Shown in pieces: positions 56,574-64,000 of a stretch of 64,000 nt of DNA. The notes below the pieces were generated by a model. The model saw nothing but the letters and a program-made list of their open reading frames with translations. It was not told the origin of the DNA and made no database searches. Source of the DNA: Thinopyrum elongatum (lineage: Eukaryota; Streptophyta; Magnoliopsida; Poales; Poaceae); assembly GCA_011799875.1 (NCBI GenBank), contig CM022300.1:108761201-108825200 (forward strand), written 5' to 3'. The position numbers and the translations under genes were made by a program. Position 1 is the stretch's first letter. The number at the start of each line of letters is the position of its first letter.

Positions 56574-57736
56574 TGCTTGCCTTGTCTGCTTCCACAATTA
56601 TGTGCAGATCAAAAGAAGGAGAAAAATTATTAGAACGAAGAGAACTAGTACTATGATAGAAGTTAAGAAAGGTAAGTTTGGCTGGTCAATATATTCTTAA
56701 TGTTAGCTAAGATCGATGTATGTTCTACGAAGCAGCTGGGACGGATGTATAGTTCTGATCACCCTTGTGTAGAATGCACGTTTGTAATCGTAGTAAAGCT
56801 AAATAACTTTACTTGCATAGAATGAAATCAGTGAAAGTTCAGCAGAAGTTAAACAGATGTTGGAAGGTACTACAAATATTGATCTGTCGTATGCTGAAGT
56901 ACGTACCTGATTTGGCTCTCTGCTACTTGAGCTTCTCCTTGCTGAAGAATTTTGCTTTCCCTGATCGGAGATGGATCAACTGGTAGACAAACTGCTTGAG
57001 AAACATGCCCCTCCCTTGATTTATAGACATCTTCAGCTCTAATAGGCTGCTTTCCATGGCATTCAACCGGCCGGGGAACCTTTTCAAACTAGTACTAGTA
57101 AAACAGGACCGCTTTGAGCGAGAGCGAATTTTTTGCACCGGGTGGCTTCAAAAAGAGAAGCAAAAGGCGTACTTCCTAGACTACTAGTTCACGCGTTTTG
57201 GAACGAGAACCTGCGTGCAAAACGTTTTCAAGAGAAACCATTTGAAAGTCTGAAACAAAAGCTATGGGAGTCATGCAGTTTTCTTCTTTTGCGAACGGAT
57301 ACATGTGTTTGCACTTTGCAACGATGCACAAGCATCCCACTAGTTCAGTACAACCTACGATAATGCGGCTGAACGACTTCTTTTAGAACCCTCGTCATTT
57401 TATAAGCATCTACTGTTAATGCTGCTCCCACCGTCGATTGAGACCAACGAAAACCAGAGTCATTTTATAATTAACCACTCATTCCTATGGTAATGCGCCT
57501 CGCCAAGCATTGCAACTACTCGTTAACACGTTTAACTTTGTACCGAACCACCAAGGTCAGGTAGACGGTTGATGCGGCGCATACATATTATTTTAGCAAG
57601 GGTATAAGGATTGAAAGAAACCATATCCCTTGAAGGGGTATGTGCTCGTTCAGGGTCCAGGTTCAAGCCAAGAGTAAATTGAAGGCGCACTCGGTATCAC
57701 CACTTCAGACCGATCATCACCTTATAATGATAACTA
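56574..57736. other. Upstream region of the LRR kinase pseudogene, no gene recognised
   Basis: Presumed 5' flank of the pseudogene. Short open frames only (for example 57133-57363), without recognisable family. Confidence 0.45.
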
Positions 57737-57831
57737 CTCCCTCTGTAAACTTTTGTAAGACCTTTTAGGTCACTAAACTTTAGTGACCACTTTAGTGACC
57801 TAAAAGGTCTTATAAAAGTTTACAGAGGGAG
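57737..57831. mobile_element. Stowaway (Tc1/Mariner-type) MITE
   Basis: 95 bp, TIR CTCCCTCTGTAAACTTTTGT read from both ends, TSD TA on each side. Nearly the whole element folds as a hairpin (AAGACCTTTTAGGTCAC with GTGACCTAAAAGGTCTT). Confidence 0.9.
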
Positions 57832-58988
57832 TACTTCATTATGCCTTTGAAACTATCAATCCACCAACTTGCAATCGGTTCAAAGTGATCTCCCAGATAA
57901 ACATACAGAAATTGACAAATCGTAGCCCAAATCAAAGCCACACAGTCTGATAGTAAAACACATGCATCTTCAGCATAGAGGAGGCAAGAAAGATCATCTA
58001 GGCACTGACTCTTAATGAAGCTATCCCTAATCAGGATCTTATCATGAGTGACTAAACAAGGAAAAACTTGACCAATAGGGCTGCACAGGTGATTTCAGTA
58101 AGGACTGCCCAAGTGAGATGCACCCAGTTTTGCATGAAGAATCGGATGGAGTAAATCCCTCAAGAAGTAAAATGCCAAAGGAAAGGAACCCTTGTCATCA
58201 TAAAAGGCTATAGATTCAGCAATACAATGTTAATATATTTATTATTTAATTCACAAAAATAAGAAGTGACGATTTTTCGTACAACCAACCTAATATCAAC
58301 AAAAAACAAGAGAACATATGCAACATAAACACCTATGAAACTGGTTGCTCTAGAAAGAGACGTCCCATTCGAGTCAAATTTGGAAGGGGCAAATGGAACA
58401 AAATGTCTAAACAAATGGTAATCTAAGAACATTTCTTAAAATATCATGCATATTGTGAGGACAAAAAAAAAACCACTCATGTGAGTAGTGGCGTCACCTT
58501 TTTTTTCACTTCATTTGCAGCTGTGTTTCACAGTACGTAGTTGTAATTAAGATTTATTTTACTTCAGTGTTATTATTTCTTTTTTCAAAAATTACAAATT
58601 CTGCATTGTTTTCCCATGGGTCAGATTACCATGACTACATGTACATTACCTTATGCATGGAGCGGAGACAGCGCTCCCACTAAAAGTCTTCCTCCTGTCT
58701 TTTTCAGCTTCAAGAAAAACCAATCAATCCCAATACAGCACAACAGTTTACTTCCTTGTCGCGTAGCATCACTGTTCACCATCCGACACATCACTTGCTC
58801 TCTTTCATATGAGCCTCCCTCATTAGCCAAATATGACATATGAATAACTGAAGTAGTGCCAAAAAAGGAATAATTGAAGTAAACAGCACAACAGTAAGAT
58901 CATGATAATAATACCACGCTAACTCAAAATAAGGACCACATGTCCGGAATATCTTAAACGCCACAAGGCGGCAAACATCTAAAACCTG
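57832..58988. other. Intergenic, no feature recognised
   Basis: A/T-rich; contains short open frames on both strands without known family. The part next to 58989 would be the 3' UTR of the following gene. Confidence 0.45.
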
Positions 58989-60839
58989 TCAAAGTAGGCA
59001 ATATAGTTCAGCAAAAGAACCAACCAATGACACAAGCTGTTTGACTAAACATAAGCTAACGACAGGCATCAAAGAGCTCCCGTTCATCAAAAGATCTGTC
59101 AAGATCAGAGCCCAGGCATCAGACGCCGAAGTGCCAGGAAGTGGGCCCCTCCTAGCAGTGTGTTCATCTTGGGGAATACCAGATGCCTCAGCAACGACCT
59201 TTGCGCCAATATCCTTAGCTAACTTTTTCCTCATAAAAGCAAAGAACTTTTTGAAGCGCTCATAGAGAGCACCACTAGCATACTTCTTAAGTGCCATGTA
59301 CCCTGGAAGTTGATGATCTCCCATCACAGACTGAGTAAACGCAAAGGTTATCGGTGCAAAATCTTCAGCACAGGTCATAGCAGTAGCGACCTCAAGTTTT
59401 TCTTCTTCACTTGAAGGCTTCAAGTTATAAGGCTTTGGCATTGCATGATACTTCCAAGGGTTTGCTTGAATCTTCCCTGCCATTGCACTAACTATTGTAT
59501 CGTTGAATTTACGCATCTCCTGTATGGATTTCCAGCAGTCCAAAGTCTTCATCTCTTTTACAACAGCATGAGTGGTAGTGATCAGGGCTTTACCAGCAGG
59601 AGCTGCTTTGGTTTGGAGAGCGACAACTTCAGGTATCGCATCACGACCAACTTTTCTCTGAAGGACCTTCATAGGCATCTCCACACCAATCCATTGCAGA
59701 GCAGGACCATAGAGGTCTTTACCTGTCAGGTAAGATAGAGCAGGAGCAACCGATGAAGAATCAGCAAACTTCCTTGCTCTGCCTTCATATTTAGCTGCAT
59801 TGTCGGAATTCCATGACCATGTGCTACCAATCGTTCGGAAGGCTAACTCGTGGAGAAATGGCAGGAAGCAGACAAGCTTCCAAGCATCAGAAAGGTATTT
59901 CTCAATGGCTCCCAGGTCGTTGGCATAAATCTCAGCTGAGTTCTTCGGAGGCGAACACAGCCTTGAATATTTCTGTCCATGGTACCAGCCAGCAGAAAAT
60001 GCCTGAGCTCGTAGAACCGCCCACTTAATTTGCCTGTCCCCTGCAATGCCAAGCTGCAACGCCTGCGCTTTAGCCAGGGCGTACACCTGAGAAACTAGCT
60101 TCCGATCAGGTTTCCAAAATGCAGGCCCTCGGCAAATGCTATCAACTGTACATGGTTCATGCTGTATGGTATCTGGCATTAGGAAGTACTCTGATCTCTT
60201 CAATGAACCGAGAGCTAGGCCTTCAGCATCATAACATGGATTCTCATATGTTTCGTACATCATCTCCATTGTCTTGAGAAGTTCTTGGTACTCCTCAGGG
60301 GTAGCTGAAACTCCTGCCAGCTTAAGTTCATCTTCAGTTGGAAATCCAGGATGAGTAGCAGACGTAACGGATTTCCCTTTCGCGTCCACTTCAGGGTGAC
60401 CTGTCCTATGAATTTATTCCAGACAGAACTTGGGCCTTTTAGAAATCGTTTGCTGGAGTACACTCGAAACACCAGAAGTACATACTTGATTTTGGTGAGT
60501 AGGACTCTCTGTCAAGTCTTTACGTTTCTTTCTTTCTGCACCATTGTCATCAGAAGTATGGCTTTGATCATCGTCTTCGTGTGTTGTTGCACTGCTCGGT
60601 ACATACGGATCAGTCGCCTTCAACTGCTCTTGTGCCTCATCTGTGAAATATGCCTTGTGATATTGCTTCATGTATTCAAGCGCCGGTGGTGGTATAGGAT
60701 ACCCATGAGCATTAGCACTAAGCAGCCTTCTGACACAAACTTTTCTTGTCTTGGTAAGATACTCAAGTCCTGCATTGTTCTCAAGAATTGTAGATAGCTC
60801 GGGCGCGTTGATGTACACAGGAACAATAATGCTGGACAT
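58989..60839 (-). CDS. Unrecognised 616-codon reading frame with one in-frame stop
   Basis: The start ATG at 60837-60839 follows a good 3' splice site (TTTTGTCAG/G). One frame runs to 58989, interrupted only by TAA at 60414-60416, so either a pseudogene, a sequencing error or an unseen splice. N-terminus: MSSIIVPVYINAPELSTIL; a helical region; then an acidic and basic low-complexity linker (HEDDDQSHTSDDNGAERKKRK, about residues 85-105). After the stop comes a globular part of about 460 residues, rich in Ala, Trp and Tyr (FLPFLHELAFRTIGSTWSW; DFAPITFAFTQSVMGDHQLPGY). The C-terminus is hydrophobic. Not a transposase, kinase or pol. I do not recognise the family; the size and Trp/Tyr-rich helical style would also fit a captured capsid or nucleoprotein, but there is no direct support. 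Confidence 0.55.
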
Positions 60840-61500
60840 CCTGACAAAAATAAATAATCTGAGTTGTCACTGAATATTAAAACGGTAGCCAGGTAACACA
60901 CATATTTACAATTTATTTTTTTTATATAAGCACGAGAACTGCTATTTGTTCATTGAAGAACGGAGTAAGGTCGACCACCAAAAAAAAAGTATTCATGAGT
61001 CCAAATTAATGGGGAAAATACAATAATGAAGGCTTTGATTCTATTTGTTGGTTACCCAACACCCAATTAAACCTAGTAAGATTCCGGTAAGATGTCGGCG
61101 AAAGATTCGAAACAGAACGGGAGTGATTATCACCAGAATACTAAACATGTTCCTAAGCGAGCGAGAAACTATCCTTTTATTACAGAGAGAGATTGAGCTT
61201 TGGAAATGAATCTTCTACGAATTAAATGGAAGTACAATGTGGATGGTGGCCGAAGAGAAAAAGGAGAAGCGATGTGCTGGGTAAAACCAAAACGTCAGGG
61301 GGCGGAGGGGGCGGCCGCAGAGCCGTGCTCCAAAGCGTTTCGAGAGTGCCCCCCCAAGCCACCGCCGCGGAAGACTACCTCCGGGTAGAGAGGGGAAGAA
61401 AAGCACAGTGAAAAGCGAGGTGAAAGGGGAGGCGTCGCTGAGGAGTGGCGGTGGGAGAGCTAGCTTGGCGGCAAGGGTGCGGGAGGCTCTGGCCGTGCGG
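60840..61500 (-). promoter_or_regulatory. Probable 5' UTR exon and leader intron of the 616-codon gene
   Basis: On minus, 61500-61300 reads as a C/T- and GC-rich leader (CTCTCCCACCGCCACTCC, CTCCCCTTTCACCTCG), typical of a grass 5' UTR. A possible donor GGAG/GTAGTC lies near 61379, and the acceptor TTTTGTCAG/G is at 60841. By eye only. Confidence 0.4.
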
Positions 61501-61609
61501 AGAGCGCATGGGGGGGGCGGGTGGGGAAATTGCTGATGTGGCTACATGATGATGTGGTGAGCTGCATGTTGAGAGAATAGGTAGTAGTGGGGATCAACTT
61601 CATAAGAAT

Positions 61610-62470
61610 GTAAGATAAGATCACCATCCATATCCATTTTATTTTAAAGATCCATTTACATTTGAGTAGGTATCACACACTTTGGAGGTTTAATCAAGTT
61701 CAAAACTTGATTCTCGTATATGGACTCCATTTATGATTTCATGGTTATGAGCCGTTTTTTAGTTGGGCGCCGCCATCGCTTTCTCTGTAGTGCGCAGTTT
61801 TTCATCTTCCTCTAAGATGAATATTTCATTATGAAATTATTCAGGAGGTTCACTAACTCTTTCTGTCCTACGCGGTTCAATTACAACATTAACTGGAATT
61901 TACACAATGGTGTAGTAATTTCTGATTCAACTATATGGACAATTTCTGAAACAAATTTTGATCAGTCAGTCCATTTTACTTTTGCGAGAGATTCAATAAT
62001 CTCATCGAGCTGTACTGTCCTCCCACTTAATTCTTTAACGAAAACTCCTTTTCGAGAAAGTGTCCATTTGTTTCGACAAACATTTTGTTATCGGACTTTA
62101 GGTAGAAGGAATACCCCATTGCTATTTTGGGATATCCTACAAAGTAACACTTGTCTGCTTTTAGGGTCAAGATTTGTTCTAAACATTTAATATAATTATC
62201 ATTACCCCAAACTTTGAGATATAATATAATGGATTTCTTTCCATTCCATAACTCATATGGTCAGTTAGTCCTATTTTTGCCGGTTGTGTTAGTGTTCTTT
62301 TCTTTTAAACTCATTTTGAGTTCTTGTATCGTACTTCGCATTTGATGGGTACTGTGGTTAATAATATGATTGCATACATCATTTTGATGTAGAGGCCATG
62401 GACAATCCCCTTTTTCAAAAAAAAAAGTCACCTTTTGGCTTATTTGACACTCCCTCTTGACATGCTTATT
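61610..62470 (-). pseudogene. Copia pol remnant (integrase end to RT start)
   Basis: On minus, PYELWNGKK (about 62234-62260) is followed by KCYFVGYPKIAMGYSFY, ETNGHFLEKEFSLK and, further on, MESIYENQVLNLIKPP and DMDGD. This is the order of the integrase-RT linker and RT N-terminus of Copia elements (compare element C 14430-15080). Several stops and frame changes; no LTRs found. Confidence 0.72.
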
Positions 62471-62829
62471 GACCATACGGCTTGCTGGACAAGTAACTAA
62501 AGCAATGGTGGAAGACGTGCTGGCCAAGGAAATACTACAAACAAGGCTTAGGCAACTTCAACACGCCGACGCAAACATACGTGAATTTTGTCTGTTTTTT
62601 GTCCGTTTGAGTCAGCGTTTTGGACGGCGTCCACCCCTGTGCGCATTTGAGTGGTCAGTGCGCCCAACACGCCGATGCATTTTCGTCTGCGTGGCCGGTA
62701 TGCGGCCATGTTTTTTGCTTCTGCTTGTATACATATCAAAAACATTGCCCAAAGTTTGCATAATTCAACCAAGTACAAATATCATAGTTTTACAACAAAA
62801 AAATCTCATAGTTTACAAACCAATTTTTT

Positions 62830-63444
62830 TTAAATTGTCACAAATACATCTATGTGGTTGCCAAGGTGAGCCCACATATGCTCAACCAAATCATCTTGTA
62901 GTTGAATGTGAGTCGGCCAATCACGCATTTGATGAGTGAAATTCAGTGAACTGTGCAAACGTTGCCGCTCCTCCATGCTCAGGCACAACATTTTCACCCT
63001 GAAATTGGATATGCATGATCACACAAGCAGTTATCACCTCCCACAACTTCTTCGTGCTCTAAGTTCTAGCAGGATACCGAACAATGGTCCATCAAGATTG
63101 AAGAACACCAAAAGCACGCTCCACATCCTTTTTACTCCCCTCGTAAAGGATTATATGAGCGTTTAGATCACTACTTTAGTGATCTACAACCCCCTTATAT
63201 TTCCTTACAGAGGGAGTACTTTCTAGCACTCTCTTGTGCTTGGGCAAATCTCCGTCTCTGCTCTACCATATATCGGGTTGGGGATTGTCTTGACAAGAGT
63301 AGTCTACTAAGGATAGATATATACCACCAGCTAGGTAGTATCCTTTGTTGTAGTGGTGGCCATTGATCTCAACATTGACCTCTGGACAGCTGCCTTCTGC
63401 AAGCCTTGCGAACATCGAAGAGCGCTGAACCACGTTGATGTCAT
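62830..63444 (-). pseudogene. PIF/Harbinger transposase fragment
   Basis: Read on minus: [18 protein letters not shown], then [17 protein letters not shown] (family DDE region), then RRFAQAQESA, the MITE, KDVERAFGVLQ, KKLWEVITACVIMH and LQDDLVEHMWAHLGN near the C-terminus, stop at 62830. Several stops and frameshifts interrupt it, and the N-terminal part is missing. Confidence 0.82.
63135..63216. mobile_element. Stowaway MITE inside the Harbinger transposase
   Basis: CTCCCCTCGTAAAGGA...TTACAGAGGGAG with TA on both sides. Interrupts the transposase between the ESARK-like and KDVERAFGVLQ segments. Confidence 0.85.
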
Positions 63445-63850
63445 TGTGAGGGGGGTGGCGTGGACGTGGGGGTGCTTCGGTGGCGGCGAAAACAGTCCAC
63501 CAACCGTCGGGTGCGGCGTGTTGCTGGGGGGTGGGTGCGGGCGGCGGCCTGGGCAGCGTACAACCTGCCGGAACTGGTCGGCGGGGTGGCCGGGTGTGTT
63601 GGCTGTTGATGGGAAAGGGGGTGAATGACCAATGTGCCACCGACTGGTGAGCCAGGGGGACAAGGGCGGGCGTCGCGCGCGTCCGCGCTGACACAAACCT
63701 GGCCCAAATTTGAGACAGAAATGGGTCGCATGCTGACTAAAAGCGAACGCTCGTCCGTTTGCGTCGACACGTTGGGCCGTGGTTTCTGTCTGCTTCGATC
63801 CAAACGAACGCACGCAGACAGTTTGTGTCGACGCGTTGGAGTTGCCCTTA

Positions 63851-64000
63851 TGCTTCCATCCGAAGCCACACGAGCAGAAGTAAACCAAGCGAGCCGGCCA
63901 GTTGATTCACGGGCCGGTGAAGGTGCGAGAAGAGGGCATGTGCATTGTGCAGCGCACGAGTGCACAAGCCATGCCGACTGGCGAGGCCGCGGCGTACAAG
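63851..64000. other. Right flank, nothing recognised
   Basis: 150 bases of ordinary sequence after the Harbinger TSD. Confidence 0.4.

Larger units (their letters stand above)
62551..63847 (-). mobile_element. PIF/Harbinger DNA transposon, decayed, with nested Stowaway MITE
   Basis: TSD TTA at 62548-62550 and 63848-63850. Terminal inverted repeats: GGCAACTTCAACACGCCGAC on the left, GGGCAACTCCAACGCGTCGA read from the right. It carries a partial transposase on minus. Length 1297 bp, too short for an autonomous Harbinger, which also needs a Myb-like second protein. Confidence 0.85.

Noticed and set aside
56923..57363. Short frames upstream of the LRR kinase (56923-57138 minus, 57133-57363 plus)
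   Set aside because: Under 80 codons, no family and no splice context; treated as flank.

Overview
The window is nuclear DNA of a grass, almost certainly a Triticeae genome (wheat, Aegilops or barley type). The evidence is the dense nesting of LTR retrotransposons whose LTRs look like the Angela/BARE (Copia) and Sabrina/WHAM-type (Gypsy) families, Stowaway MITEs, a PIF/Harbinger element and a Mutator-type element, with two decayed host genes and one unrecognised long reading frame at the right end. No bacterial features, tRNA, rRNA or CRISPR array was seen. Family names are recalled, not searched.

The left 45 kb is one nested stack, and most joints can be placed to the base with their target-site duplications (TSDs). 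Element B, an old Copia element on +, is the host: its pol is in pieces at 8400-9634 and 41799-43925. Element A (Gypsy, +, ends at 8399, left end outside the window) sits in B between gag and protease. Element C (Angela/BARE-like Copia, +, 9635-41793, TSD AGAAC/GGAAC) sits in B's integrase. Element D (Gypsy, -, 16231-32765, TSD ATCGG) sits in C's RNase H. Element F (Gypsy, +, 17301-27039, TSD TAGGT) sits in D's 3' LTR. Element E (Gypsy, -, 34655-41613, TSD GTACT) sits in C's 3' LTR. B > C > D > F is a four-level nest. A, D and E are related and carry no pol. They share an unrecognised ORF with repeated modules, intact only in E. F has gag-protease plus a second ORF preceded by an internal U3-like segment, and also lacks pol.

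From 43.9 to 52 kb: a 1.4 kb non-LTR-like insertion in B's 3' LTR (16-bp TSD); a Mutator-like non-autonomous element with four 110-bp repeats (45852-46846, 10-bp TSD); and a DUF1668-like gene (47358-51470) split by a small non-coding Copia-type LTR element (G) and by a frameshift.

From 52 to 57 kb lies an Xa21-type LRR receptor kinase pseudogene (-, non-RD kinase). It has three nonsense codons, at least three frameshifts, a 1.3 kb retroposon with a perfect 16-bp TSD in the kinase exon, and a 23-bp poly(A) micro-insertion with a 13-bp TSD in the LRR region.

From 57.7 to 64 kb: a Stowaway MITE; a 616-codon reading frame of unknown family with one in-frame stop and a 5'-UTR-like leader; a Copia pol remnant; and a PIF/Harbinger element (62551-63847, TSD TTA) with another Stowaway MITE inside its transposase. 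Apart from the ORFs of E and F and perhaps the unknown gene, nothing here looks able to make a full-length protein.
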